From the NCBI GenBank assembly GCA_944390795.1, contig CALXRI010000001.1, forward strand, positions 124,001 to 188,000: DNA of 64,000 bases, read 5' to 3'. The notes below the pieces were generated by a model. It saw only the letters and a program-made list of their open reading frames with translations. It did not search any database and was not told the origin of the DNA. The first letter of the stretch is position 1, and each line of letters opens with the position of its first letter. The position numbers and the translations under genes were made by a program. Shown here in pieces: positions 34,701-42,618 of the stretch. This stretch comes from an uncultured Victivallales bacterium. Lineage in GTDB: Bacteria > Verrucomicrobiota > Lentisphaeria > Victivallales > UBA1829.

Positions 34701-36084
34701 CGTCGATTTTTTCCGTGGCGAACCATTCGACGCCGTTTGCGAACCCGAATGCGCCGTTGGTGGATGTCAGTGCGCAGAGCGCCGTCCGCATGCGCGCATA
34801 TTCCGGCGAGACGGCGGCAAGACGGCTGTTGTCATGGGTTTCCGCGTAATGCACCATGACTCCGTCTCCGGAACTGCGCATCCACGCGTAGTTCAGGTAC
34901 CCTTCGATCTGTTCGCGGGAGTAGTTCTGGAACAGTTCGGAGTAGGCCCAGTTCATGTTCGCCTGATCGAGGAGATTCGCTGTTACCGCCGGATCGCCCC
35001 CCAGCCCTTCAAGCAGGAAGATCGTTTCCGGGAATTCCTCGCGGACGCAGGCTGTGATGTACTCCCATGCCGCTTCGGGAATCATGTATCCGGCGTCGCA
35101 GCGGAAGCCGTCCACGCCCCGCATGCACCAGATTCGGAAGACTTCCGCAAGATATTTCCAGAGTTCCGGCTTGGAGTGGTCCAGTTCGGTCAGGTCGCCC
35201 CAGACGACGCCCCATGCGCCGGGGGAATGAATCGTGCCGTCCTTTTCCCGGACCAGCCATTCCGGATGCGTCTCATGGAGTTTTGCCGCCCAGCCGGTAT
35301 GGTTGATCGCGATGTCGATGAAAAGCTTCCCGTTTTTCCGATGGACCGCGTCGACCAGCTCCCGGAACTGGTCCAGCGGGGTCGCCTTGCGGTCGAACTC
35401 GGCAAGTTCGGGATTGACCGCGGTGAAATCAAGCGCCGCATAAGGACTGCCGTAGCGTCCCATGCGTCCGTAGACCGTCGGCGCCGGATGGATCGGCAGG
35501 AGATGCAGAATCCTGCAGTTCAAGGTGTCGAAGATGTGATCCAGTTCCTTGATCAGATCGCGGAAAGTTCCCGACGGAGGGATTACCGCATAGGCGTTTC
35601 TGTCAAGGCGCGCAAGATCGGAGGCGTCCACATTCTCCGGCAGTCTGGAAACAGGATTGTTCTTGTTCATTCCGAACTGGCGGACGAAAGCGCAGTAAAT
35701 GCTGTTGGAGCAGCAGTAGGTGGCCGGTTCCACGTTGATATGGACATTTTCGCCTTCAATCCAGGCGGGTTCGCCGTCCTTCTCCCCGGCAATATAGCAT
35801 TTCGCCTCGAAGTGTCCCTCCTCGGTCAGCATGAAAGTGAGGCTGAACGTATAGTCGTCGATTTTGTTCATCCGGACGTTGTGCCAGTCCTGAAAACCGG
35901 GCGTGACGCCTTTTTCCACTTTTGCGATTGTCTCCGCGCGCTTCCACGCGGCGTTTCCGAGATTTGTCATCAGACAGGCTGCGCCGGGAATCACAGTGTC
36001 GCTTTCGATCCGGAATTCCAGCAGATCCCCGCAGTGGAGCAGACAGTGTTTTCCCTGAGGCGGAGTCTGGATGTATTTTGCCAT
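31789..36084 (-). CDS. Two-domain glycogen debranching enzyme (GH13-like plus GH133)
   Basis: A 1431-residue cytosolic protein that joins two catalytic parts. An N-terminal beta domain precedes a GH13-type barrel (about 170-560) with its conserved residues: INHTG at 260-264, nucleophile D330 in DGFRCD, acid E359 in FLLEG and HD at 417-418. The C-terminal part is an amylo-alpha-1,6-glucosidase (GDE_C) domain with YPWFLDWGRD near 1056 and FTWMDTNYPAG near 1181. This resembles the bifunctional transferase/glucosidase arrangement of eukaryotic debranching enzyme. glgC at 56 kb belongs to the same glycogen pathway. RBS AAGGA lies 9 nt upstream. Confidence 0.88.
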   Translation of the reverse strand: MAKYIQTPPQGKHCLLHCGDLLEFRIESDTVIPGAACLMTNLGNAAWKRAETIAKVEKGVTPGFQDWHNVRMNKIDDYTFSLTFMLTEEGHFEAKCYIAGEKDGEPAWIEGENVHINVEPATYCCSNSIYCAFVRQFGMNKNNPVSRLPENVDASDLARLDRNAYAVIPPSGTFRDLIKELDHIFDTLNCRILHLLPIHPAPTVYGRMGRYGSPYAALDFTAVNPELAEFDRKATPLDQFRELVDAVHRKNGKLFIDIAINHTGWAAKLHETHPEWLVREKDGTIHSPGAWGVVWGDLTELDHSKPELWKYLAEVFRIWCMRGVDGFRCDAGYMIPEAAWEYITACVREEFPETIFLLEGLGGDPAVTANLLDQANMNWAYSELFQNYSREQIEGYLNYAWMRSSGDGVMVHYAETHDNSRLAAVSPEYARMRTALCALTSTNGAFGFANGVEWFATEKIDVHESSALNWGAVPNQIELIGRLNTILAAHPAFHNGATVNFIDSGTPYGVIVGRSDAEGIHSVIVAINLETGKSTNVTWNIYSAPFDAETVHDLISGRRISLVRTSGGRRSLMLAGGQIVCLCADKHVLERIIELEARDRFLPDKLERQEASAMAFRALVARNHSIIACGPDAASAAEQLLHSPEKFLRGLCGEETETPLATWNWPEDAKRAVMIPPEHFLLVKAPCRFRVCFSVDGKIISLTNSLRETSGGFFALLPPVPVPREHRKASLILSVFGTDKLERMVSPVVFLAEDVKEFKLSYGTEELRRGKRNFLQANGRGALIWMPVEPGELRSRYDALLLGNLNPDYPVNRHIMLRRFRMWAVHHARIQEFSIDCLREFHIAGNGGGVWEYELPVGNGMFVEIRVKQEILYDENAVMLTLSRSSCEGKSRRLCDDTPVKIIIRPDIEDRSFHEETKASMGPERYWPGLVKNSEAGFEFHPAPDRILSVSASKGHFQRDDEWTYMIWQEKEASRGLEPNSDLFSPGYFSVQLAGGEALHIAGQMLTSPDSPKIPPAMVSEAAFDRKRDTSVENTMLTALSQFIVKRGDLKTVIAGYPWFLDWGRDTLIAARGLIAAPEFRTHVKAILLQFASYAQNGTIPNMIFGGNADNRDTSDAQLWLFTACRDLCLAEGGHDFLRERVKNGKTLLETLVALAEGLLAGTPNGITVDPDSMLVFSPSHFTWMDTNYPAGTPRQGYPIEIQALWFGALRFLSEALGEGGGAQWKARSLRVADSIAKYYVSEERGYLSDCLHCEPGTPAAEAVADDHLRPNQLYALTLGALRDHDRAVRMLNACSGLLIPGAIRSLADRKTDYALAIYSASGTLLNDPRHPYQGHYEGDEDTRRKVAYHNGTAWTWQFPAYCEAYFMTYGQAGRRTARALLSSCSLIMNDGCISQLAEILDGDYPHAQRGCGAQAWGISEYYRVWKLLHS

Positions 36085-36096
36085 ATCGCTGATCCT

Positions 36097-36651
36097 TTAT
36101 TTTACGGTGATTTCAAACGGGCGGCTCTCCACGTCCACGGACTGGAGATTCAATTTCCCCTTGATGGTGTAGGGCTCGTGCCGTCCCGTGTCGCGCAGAT
36201 CCTTCAGAAACGCCAGCGGAACCACAATGAGGGCCTGATTGGTTCCCGGGTTCAGCACCAGCGGGGAACGGATGTGTAGGCCTCTGGCTTTCGGGTCGCA
36301 GGTGGGGCTCTGCTTCCACCGGTCCGGCGGAAGGTCCGCGGTGCGCTTCAACGTGCCGGGCGCGTAATAAATGTTGAGGTTCGCGTTTTCCACCATGTGC
36401 CATTCGTCCAGCGTGACCGGTGTCATCCCCGCGTTCTTCAGGGAAAACGTGATTGTCACATTTTCCTCTCCCGCGTAATATTCCGTGCGCGGCGAGACCA
36501 CGGACAATTCAAGCGCATAGTCCGTCAGCTTCGGGAAGCGGGTTGCGGAAATCGTGCGTTTGTTCCGGTTCCGGTCCTGTTCCGAGGAACAGGAGACCGC
36601 GAGAAACGCCGCGGCAAGCGCAAGCAACAGTGGAACCATCCTCTTTCTCAT
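36097..36651 (-). CDS. Lipoprotein of unknown function
   Basis: A 184-residue protein whose start at 36651 overlaps the tadA stop (ATGA) and has AGGGG upstream. The signal peptide ends in a lipobox (LAVSC, Cys about 20). The mature part looks like one beta-sandwich domain: EYYAGEENVTITFSLKNAGMTPVT resembles the NVTV/I-type strands of immunoglobulin-like BsuPI domains. No catalytic residues are recognised. It precedes the debranching enzyme gene by 12 nt, but a role in glycogen metabolism is unlikely for an envelope protein. Confidence 0.75.
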   Translation of the reverse strand: MRKRMVPLLLALAAAFLAVSCSSEQDRNRNKRTISATRFPKLTDYALELSVVSPRTEYYAGEENVTITFSLKNAGMTPVTLDEWHMVENANLNIYYAPGTLKRTADLPPDRWKQSPTCDPKARGLHIRSPLVLNPGTNQALIVVPLAFLKDLRDTGRHEPYTIKGKLNLQSVDVESRPFEITVK

Positions 36652-37217
36652 CTTTTCCCCTTTCCTTCTTCCTCCGCAGTGGAGTTTCCCTTTTCCGGTT
36701 TTGCAGTTTTCGCTCCCCGGACGCGCGCCTTCCGGAAAAATTCCTGCATAAGCGCCTTGCATTCAGGTTCCAGAACGCCTCCTCTGACCGCGACGTTGTG
36801 GAGCATTCCTTTGAATCCGGTCACATCCAGAGCGGAGCCGCATGCGCCGCAGCGCGGATCGGCAAGTCCGTAGACCACCCGTTCCACCCGCGCGTTCACC
36901 ATTGCCCCGGCGCACATTGCGCAGGGCTCCTTTGTCACGAAAACCGTCACGCCGTCCATCCGCCAGTCGCCGATCGCATTCGCGGCGGCTGTCAGGACGA
37001 GAATTTCCGCGTGTGCCGTGGCGTCCTTGAGCATTTCAACCTGATTCCATGCTTTTGCAATCACCGCGCCGTCCTTGACCGCGACCGCGCCGACGGGAAC
37101 TTCCCCTTCCGCCGCCGCGCGTTCGGCAAGACGCAGCGCCGCGCGCATATGGGATTCATCGGAAAACAGTCCGAAGGAATCCTCAGCGGATGTCGAGCTC
37201 TTTTTTTCTGACTTCAT
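36648..37217 (-). CDS. tadA: tRNA-specific adenosine deaminase TadA
   Basis: Deaminates A34 to inosine in tRNA-Arg(ACG). The 189-residue protein has the zinc-binding and catalytic motifs HAE near residue 69 and PCAMCAGAM near 99, and the family stretch VPVGAVAVKDGAVIAKAWN. The ATG at 37217 has GAGAGGAAG upstream and overlaps the ATPase gene by 35 nt; an internal ATG at 37148 is the alternative and would remove a non-conserved 23-residue leader. A charged C-terminal tail of about 25 residues is unusual. Not related to the TadA ATPase of pilus systems. Confidence 0.93.
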   Translation of the reverse strand: MKSEKKSSTSAEDSFGLFSDESHMRAALRLAERAAAEGEVPVGAVAVKDGAVIAKAWNQVEMLKDATAHAEILVLTAAANAIGDWRMDGVTVFVTKEPCAMCAGAMVNARVERVVYGLADPRCGACGSALDVTGFKGMLHNVAVRGGVLEPECKALMQEFFRKARVRGAKTAKPEKGNSTAEEEGKGKR

Positions 37218-38628
37218 CGATGGCTTCCTCTCCGTAAAGCGCGCGCAGCAGTTTCATGTTCATTTCGTAAAAGACCTGCGAATCGGGTTTTGTAATGACC
37301 TCTCCGCGGGAAAGCTCCAGCATGCGCCGCCGCTTCGCGGGATTGTCCAGATACAGTTCCAGATAGCGCGCCAGCGTCCGCGGGCTGAGTTCCTCGAATT
37401 CCTTCTGACCGAACGCCTCCACATAGTCCGCCGCGATTACGGACAGGAGATCCGGCGTGACATGTTTCATCCCGCGCGAAAGAAACAGATCCTCGATCAT
37501 CTCCTGACAGCGGATCTCGTCGAAGAGCGGGAAGTTGAACACCCGCCCGCGGCTGGAGATGTTCGGCGGGAAACTGTAGTTCGAGGCAAGCACCACCAGG
37601 ATGTGGCCCGGCAGGGAGAATGATCCGCCGATATGGGTCCGGAAATAATACCAGTTGATCGCCCGCGTGTCGATATCGTCGAAGAACAGGATGAATTTTC
37701 TGTTGCGGCAGGGTGTCAGTTTCGCAATCAGGCTCTCGAGCCCCTCCTGCAAATCCTCCGGACCTGCCAGAATGAGCGTCGTTTCCGGCGATTTCAGCGC
37801 ATAGGCAATCGTCATCTGGGTTTTTCCCAGTCCCGGCAGTCCGCTGACCAGAAGCGGCAGATTGTGTTTTCCCGCAACGAATGCGCTGAAATGTTCGGAA
37901 AGCACGTGCCTGGCCTCCTTGTATCCGTAAAATTCCTCCGGCGCGCGGATGGATTTCAGGGCTACCGGCTGGAACTCTCCCCGGACATAACGGAAGGTCC
38001 TTCCCGACGAGAAAATGTCGTTTTTCACGAAGCGCGCATCCAGCTCCATGGCGATTCCCTTCAGCGTGGAGCGCAGAAACAGCGAGGTGGAGAGCGAGAA
38101 TTTCTTCACTTCCGGATTCAGGCGCGAGAGCTCCGGGATCCCTTCGGCATGGATCAGCGGCAGATAAAGCGAGAGCATCCGGTCGAATGCCTTTGCGAAA
38201 TTCACCGCGTGACGCGCCGATGCGCCGATCACGGTATCGGGATTGTCCACGGCCTTGAGCATTTCCGGGGAAAAACGGATTGCCTGATTGATCCGCATCA
38301 ATGCCTCGAAAAGCGCGTCGTCCACGTTTTTGCGAAATGCCGCCGAAGAGCAGTGCAGGGCGATTTCATTCCATGCGTCAACGGAATCCGGAACATCGGA
38401 GGAGAGCGATTCCAGACGCGGCGAAATGGTCGCCGTGCCGAGGAGCGCAAGTTCTCCGCGCAGTTTTCCGAAGAGAATCCGGAATATCGCAAGCAGCTCC
38501 CGGTGTTCCCCTTCGCAGATTGTCCGCGCGGAGCCGTCCGCATTCATTTTTTCGAACAGAACGTGAAAGGAGGTTTCCGCTTTCGTCAGAGCGTCTTCCA
38601 GGGTCCGGATCTCGGATGATTCGTTCAT
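37183..38628 (-). CDS. DUF815-like AAA ATPase
   Basis: A 481-residue cytosolic protein. The N-terminal half (about 1-210) is helical and unrecognised; the C-terminal half is an AAA module resembling DUF815: a lead-in EEFYGYKEARHVL, Walker A GLPGLGKT (263-270), Walker B FILFFDD (312-318), and ASNYSFPPNISSRGRVFNFPLFDE with a sensor-like Arg. DUF815 proteins are predicted ATPases without a firm role. RBS GGAGAAAG precedes the ATG. It lies between thiC and the tRNA deaminase gene in one operon. Confidence 0.78.
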   Translation of the reverse strand: MNESSEIRTLEDALTKAETSFHVLFEKMNADGSARTICEGEHRELLAIFRILFGKLRGELALLGTATISPRLESLSSDVPDSVDAWNEIALHCSSAAFRKNVDDALFEALMRINQAIRFSPEMLKAVDNPDTVIGASARHAVNFAKAFDRMLSLYLPLIHAEGIPELSRLNPEVKKFSLSTSLFLRSTLKGIAMELDARFVKNDIFSSGRTFRYVRGEFQPVALKSIRAPEEFYGYKEARHVLSEHFSAFVAGKHNLPLLVSGLPGLGKTQMTIAYALKSPETTLILAGPEDLQEGLESLIAKLTPCRNRKFILFFDDIDTRAINWYYFRTHIGGSFSLPGHILVVLASNYSFPPNISSRGRVFNFPLFDEIRCQEMIEDLFLSRGMKHVTPDLLSVIAADYVEAFGQKEFEELSPRTLARYLELYLDNPAKRRRMLELSRGEVITKPDSQVFYEMNMKLLRALYGEEAIDEVRKKELDIR

Positions 38629-38665
38629 GTCTTTCTCCGTGTTTCCGCCGTGAAGCGAAAGGGAA

Positions 38666-39982
38666 TCACTCCTGTTTCACGGCCTCTTTCAACCGCGCGC
38701 TGATGCGCACGGAACAGAAGTCGGGCCCGCACATGGTGCAGTATTTCCCGTCATGCTTTTTTGCAATCTCCTCGGCGGAACTCTCGCGGATGGCCTCGGC
38801 CCGGTAGGCGCGGGCGCGGTCCTCGTCCAGCGCGCAGGAGAACTGTTTGTCCCAGTCGAATTCCGCGCGGGCGTCGCTGATTGCGTCGTCGCGCCGGCGC
38901 GCGCCGGGCTTCCCAAGTCCGATGTCGGCGGCGTGCGCGGCGATCTTGAAGGCCACGACGCCCCGCCGGACATCCTCGTTGTTCGGCAGTCCGATGTGCT
39001 CCTTGGGCGTGACATAACAGAGCATCGCCGCTCCGTGATACGCGCCGAGCATGCCGCCCATCGAAGCGACGAGGTGGTCGTATCCGGGCGCGCAGTCGAT
39101 GACGACGGGGCCGAGGATGTAGAACGGCGCGTCGCCGCAGACCTCCCGCTCCCGCTTCATGTTCATTTCGATTTCATTCATCGGAATGTGGCCGGGGCCT
39201 TCGACCATCGCCTGAACGCCGGCCTTGCGGCAGCGGAAAACCAGTTCCCCGAGGGTGTCGAGTTCCGCGAACTGCGCCTCGTCGCTGGCGTCCGCGAGAC
39301 ATCCCGGGCGCAATCCGTCGCCGAGGGAGAGTGTCACGTCGTATTTCAGGCAGATCTGAAGAATGTCGTCGAAAAACTCATAGAACGGATTCTCTTTACC
39401 GTGTTTCATCATCCATCCGGCGAGCAGCGCGCCTCCGCGGCTGACGATTCCGAGCTTCCGTTTCATGGCGAGCGGCACATATCTGCGAAGCAGCCCCGCA
39501 TGAATCGTCATATAGTCGACGCCCTGACGCGCCTGCTCCTCAATGACCTGGAGCATCAGTTCGCGCCCGATTCCGTCGGCGCCCGCCCGGGCGACCATTT
39601 CGTACACGGAAACCGTCCCGACCGGAGCGGGGCACTTTGCCAGAAGGTCCGCGCGGATCTTCACGATGTTGCCGCCGGTGCTCAGGTCCATCACCGTGTC
39701 CGCGCCGTATTTCAGCGCGGTCCGGAGTTTCTCCTGTTCCTCCTTCGGGCAGCTGGAGAGGGAGGAGTTTCCGATGTTGGCGTTGATCTTGGTCAGGAGC
39801 TCGCGCCCGATGCCGACCGGATCCAGATTCGCATGATTGACGTTTGCCGGGATGACGACCCGCCCGTCGGCGACCCGTTCGCGGATGAACTCTTCGCTGC
39901 GCCCCTCTTTTCCGGCAACGCGTTTCATCTGTTCGGTAATCTTTCCCTCCCTGGCAAGAAGGGCCTGCGTCAAGCCTGACAT
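38666..39982 (-). CDS. thiC: Phosphomethylpyrimidine synthase ThiC
   Basis: A radical SAM enzyme that converts aminoimidazole ribotide to the hydroxymethylpyrimidine phosphate of thiamine. The 438-residue protein has the NANIGNSS and ADTVMDLSTGG motifs, the EGPGHIPMNEIE and GPVVIDCAPGYDH segments, and the C-terminal cluster motif CTMCGPDFC (CxxCxxxxC). RBS GGAGGAG lies 8 nt upstream. It overlaps waaA by 13 nt, so no TPP riboswitch can sit directly before it, and none was seen upstream of waaA. Confidence 0.96.
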   Translation of the reverse strand: MSGLTQALLAREGKITEQMKRVAGKEGRSEEFIRERVADGRVVIPANVNHANLDPVGIGRELLTKINANIGNSSLSSCPKEEQEKLRTALKYGADTVMDLSTGGNIVKIRADLLAKCPAPVGTVSVYEMVARAGADGIGRELMLQVIEEQARQGVDYMTIHAGLLRRYVPLAMKRKLGIVSRGGALLAGWMMKHGKENPFYEFFDDILQICLKYDVTLSLGDGLRPGCLADASDEAQFAELDTLGELVFRCRKAGVQAMVEGPGHIPMNEIEMNMKREREVCGDAPFYILGPVVIDCAPGYDHLVASMGGMLGAYHGAAMLCYVTPKEHIGLPNNEDVRRGVVAFKIAAHAADIGLGKPGARRRDDAISDARAEFDWDKQFSCALDEDRARAYRAEAIRESSAEEIAKKHDGKYCTMCGPDFCSVRISARLKEAVKQE

Positions 39983-41253
39983 GATAAATTCTCCTCCAAA
40001 AGTTTAATTGTCTTTTCCAATGCCCCGGCATGTCTGGAGACAGCCTCCTTCGCCTTTTTCCCGAGCCTGTGCCGCGCTTCGGGATCATCTGCCAGAGCTT
40101 CCACGGCGGAAGCCAGCTGCGCATCGGAAGCGATGCGCAGCACGCCGCCGTTCCGGCTCAGCGCGTCGAACGCCTGGCGGAAGTTCTTCATTTCCGGGCC
40201 TGTGATGATTGTTTTTCCCAGGCTGGCTGGTTCAATGATGTTCTGTCCCTCGCAGTTCCCCGCGAAGGTTTTTCCCATCAGCACAATTTCCGAGGACTTG
40301 ATGAATTTCAAAAGTTCGCCCGTCGTATCCGCAAGCAGACAGTCCACAAGAGAGGACGGCGGCGTTTTCGCGGTTCTCCGATGGTAGCGGAGCCCGGAAG
40401 CCTTCAGCATTTCCTCCAGTTCGTTTCCGCGCTCGGCGTGGCGCGGCACGATGACGAGTTTGAGTTCCGGACGGTGTCTGCGCGCTTTCAGAAAGGTTTC
40501 CAGAATCAGTTTTTCCTCCGGTGCGTGGGTGCTGCACGCGAGCAGCGCGAGAAAATTCTTCCCGAAGAACGGCGCAAGATCGATTCCCTCCAGATCCGGG
40601 GGCGGACACTGATCGAACTTGATGTTGCCGGTCACGACGACACGCGCTTCCGGCGCGACGGAAAGAAACCGTTCGCGGTCGAGTTCGGTCTGCACGCCGA
40701 TCCGGTCGAAGGCCGACAGCACGGGCGCGAAGAAGGCGCGGAAACGCCGGTAGCCTCTGATGGAACGGTCGGAGAGCCGTGCATTCACGAGAAATACCTT
40801 CGCGCCGCTTTTTTTCGCCAGAAGCACCAGGTTCGGCCAGATTTCCGTCTCGAAAATCACCAGCGCCGACGGGCGGATCATCCGGAGCGCGGTGCGGACG
40901 AACATCCCCATGTCCACCGGACAGAAGAACACCTCGACTCCGGCGGGAACCTTGCTCCACGCGATTTCCTGTGCGGTCGTGGTGGTCGTGCTGAACACGA
41001 ATTTCCGGTCCGGATGTTCCGCAATCCACTTCTTCAGCAGGGAGAGCGCCACATTGGTTTCCCCGACGCTGACTGCGTGAATCCAGACCGCCCCCTCCAT
41101 GTTCCGGAGCGCGGCGCGCCGTTCCGGGGAAAAGATTCCGAAACGCTCCGGATAGTTGCGTTTCCTTCCCGGGCGACGGATCAGCTTGACGATCAGTCCG
41201 GGCAGAAAAAACAAAAAGACCAGCGGAAAAAAGATTCTGTATAAGACGATCAT
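39970..41253 (-). CDS. waaA: 3-deoxy-D-manno-octulosonic acid transferase
   Basis: Adds Kdo to lipid A precursor at the inner membrane, showing that the organism makes LPS. The 427-residue protein has an N-terminal membrane anchor (LYRIFFPLVFLFFLPGLIV), the WIHAVSVGETN motif near residue 57 with the catalytic Glu, the FETEIWPNL stretch and the C-terminal GKTFAGNCEGQNIIEPA region for CMP-Kdo. The ATG at 41253 (GGTGAG upstream, 9 nt) is preferred over 41274, giving the standard family start. It heads the waaA-thiC-ATPase-tadA-lipoprotein-debranching operon. Confidence 0.95.
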   Translation of the reverse strand: MIVLYRIFFPLVFLFFLPGLIVKLIRRPGRKRNYPERFGIFSPERRAALRNMEGAVWIHAVSVGETNVALSLLKKWIAEHPDRKFVFSTTTTTAQEIAWSKVPAGVEVFFCPVDMGMFVRTALRMIRPSALVIFETEIWPNLVLLAKKSGAKVFLVNARLSDRSIRGYRRFRAFFAPVLSAFDRIGVQTELDRERFLSVAPEARVVVTGNIKFDQCPPPDLEGIDLAPFFGKNFLALLACSTHAPEEKLILETFLKARRHRPELKLVIVPRHAERGNELEEMLKASGLRYHRRTAKTPPSSLVDCLLADTTGELLKFIKSSEIVLMGKTFAGNCEGQNIIEPASLGKTIITGPEMKNFRQAFDALSRNGGVLRIASDAQLASAVEALADDPEARHRLGKKAKEAVSRHAGALEKTIKLLEENLSCQA

Positions 41254-41291
41254 TTCCGTTTGCTCACCTTCCATCGTTCCAAAAATGCGGT

Positions 41292-41320
41292 AATATATCT
41301 CCTGCGTCGATTATATGCAA
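41292..41320 (-). promoter_or_regulatory. Promoter candidate for the waaA operon
   Basis: On the minus strand TTGCAT (plus 41315-41320), 17-bp spacer, TATATT (plus 41292-41297). An extra perfect TATAAT lies just upstream. It is back-to-back with the lepB promoter, the -35 boxes only 7 bp apart. Confidence 0.5.
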
Positions 41321-41327
41321 ACCCCGC

Positions 41328-41356
41328 TTGACCTGGAAACAAAGATGTGATATTGT
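41328..41356 (+). promoter_or_regulatory. Promoter for lepB
   Basis: TTGACC (41328-41333), 17-bp spacer, TATTGT (41351-41356), about 40 nt before the lepB ATG. Confidence 0.6.
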
Positions 41357-41395
41357 TTTTATGAAATATTTTCAAAGAGGAAAGAGACTGCAACC

Positions 41396-42586
41396 ATGCT
41401 TCTGACATTTTTCAAAAACAGGAAACGCAGGAAACTGCTCAGGGAACTCCGGAACACCGTGCGCGGCACGCTGGCGGCCGACGACGACATCCTGGAGGAC
41501 AAGACGAAAACCGAACTCTCCCTCTTGAAAAGCGAGCTCGATCAGGTCCGCCTCGCCGACACGGACGACGCCGCGCTCGCGGAATTCGACCGGAGGCTCG
41601 ACCGCATTCTTCCCCGGCACGGCTTCGCCCATTCGATGCGCGCGTTTCTGGATGTGCTTGTCGTCGCCTGTTCCGTCGCCGGCGGGATCCGCGCGCTTTA
41701 CATCCAGCCGTTCAAGATCCCGACCAGCAGCATGCAGCCGACGCTGTTCGGCATTCACTATATCGACCGGCAGCTTGCCGAACCGCATCTCGGACCCGTC
41801 ACGCGCGCCGTGATGCCTCTTCAGGCGCGGCGTGCGAAACTTACCGTCGAGGAGGACGGCTTTCTCAGCGGTGACTACCGCATGAGGAATTCATATTTCA
41901 TCTTCACGGATTCGGTTTTCAACATCGGAAACCGCACCTATGCTCTTCCGGGAGATCTTCTTCAGAACATCCGGCGCTATCTCGCCAAGACCGGCGATTA
42001 CTACGAGCGGGGCGAAACCTTCGCGGACGGCTGGCTCTCCACAGGCGACCATGTTTTCGTCGAGCGCCTCAGCATCCATTTCCGCGACATCCGGCGCGGC
42101 GACGTAATCGTCTTCACCACGGAAGGGCTTTCCTCTCCCGTACAGCCGCTCAGCGGATTCTACTACATCAAACGCCTTGCCGGACTGCCCGGCGACACGC
42201 TGAAAATCGAAAACAACATCCTGATGATCCGTCCGAAAGGCGAAAGCGCATTCCGGCCCGCATACGAGTTTTCGGAAAAATTCAACAAGCTGTATTCGTT
42301 CAAGGGCGGATATCAGGGGCACAGGGCGGACGGTCTGCTTGCACCGGGGCAGGAGATCACTGTGCCGGACAACCACTATTTCGTGCTGGGCGACAATACA
42401 AACCACAGTCTCGACGCGCGGATGATCGGGTTCATCCCGCGGAAAAACATCATCGGGCTGGCGGTTGCCATCTTCTGGCCGGTTTCGCGCCGCTGGGGCA
42501 TCGTCGACCGTCTTCCGCCGCTTGACACGCCGACCGTCCTTCCGGACGATCCCCGTTTTCAGCCGACCGCGATGAGCATGCAGTAA
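41396..42586 (+). CDS. lepB: Signal peptidase I with large insertion
   Basis: Cleaves signal peptides of exported proteins at the inner membrane. The 396-residue S26 peptidase has one membrane helix (about 82-100), the nucleophile S112 in PTSSMQPT, the general base K259 in YYIKRLAGLPGD, and the LGDNTNHSLDAR box near 340. Between the Ser and Lys boxes there are about 145 residues, far more than in minimal signal peptidases, and the N terminus carries an extra 80-residue charged, helical cytosolic part. It has its own promoter. Confidence 0.93.
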   Translation: MLLTFFKNRKRRKLLRELRNTVRGTLAADDDILEDKTKTELSLLKSELDQVRLADTDDAALAEFDRRLDRILPRHGFAHSMRAFLDVLVVACSVAGGIRALYIQPFKIPTSSMQPTLFGIHYIDRQLAEPHLGPVTRAVMPLQARRAKLTVEEDGFLSGDYRMRNSYFIFTDSVFNIGNRTYALPGDLLQNIRRYLAKTGDYYERGETFADGWLSTGDHVFVERLSIHFRDIRRGDVIVFTTEGLSSPVQPLSGFYYIKRLAGLPGDTLKIENNILMIRPKGESAFRPAYEFSEKFNKLYSFKGGYQGHRADGLLAPGQEITVPDNHYFVLGDNTNHSLDARMIGFIPRKNIIGLAVAIFWPVSRRWGIVDRLPPLDTPTVLPDDPRFQPTAMSMQ

Positions 42587-42618
42587 TTGCATCACAAATA
42601 AAAAACAAGGAGCCGATC

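Noticed and set aside
41254-41395. TPP riboswitch for thiC
   Set aside because: No CTGAGA or ACC-CTGAT-type core strings occur in the waaA leader; the region is explained by two back-to-back promoters.
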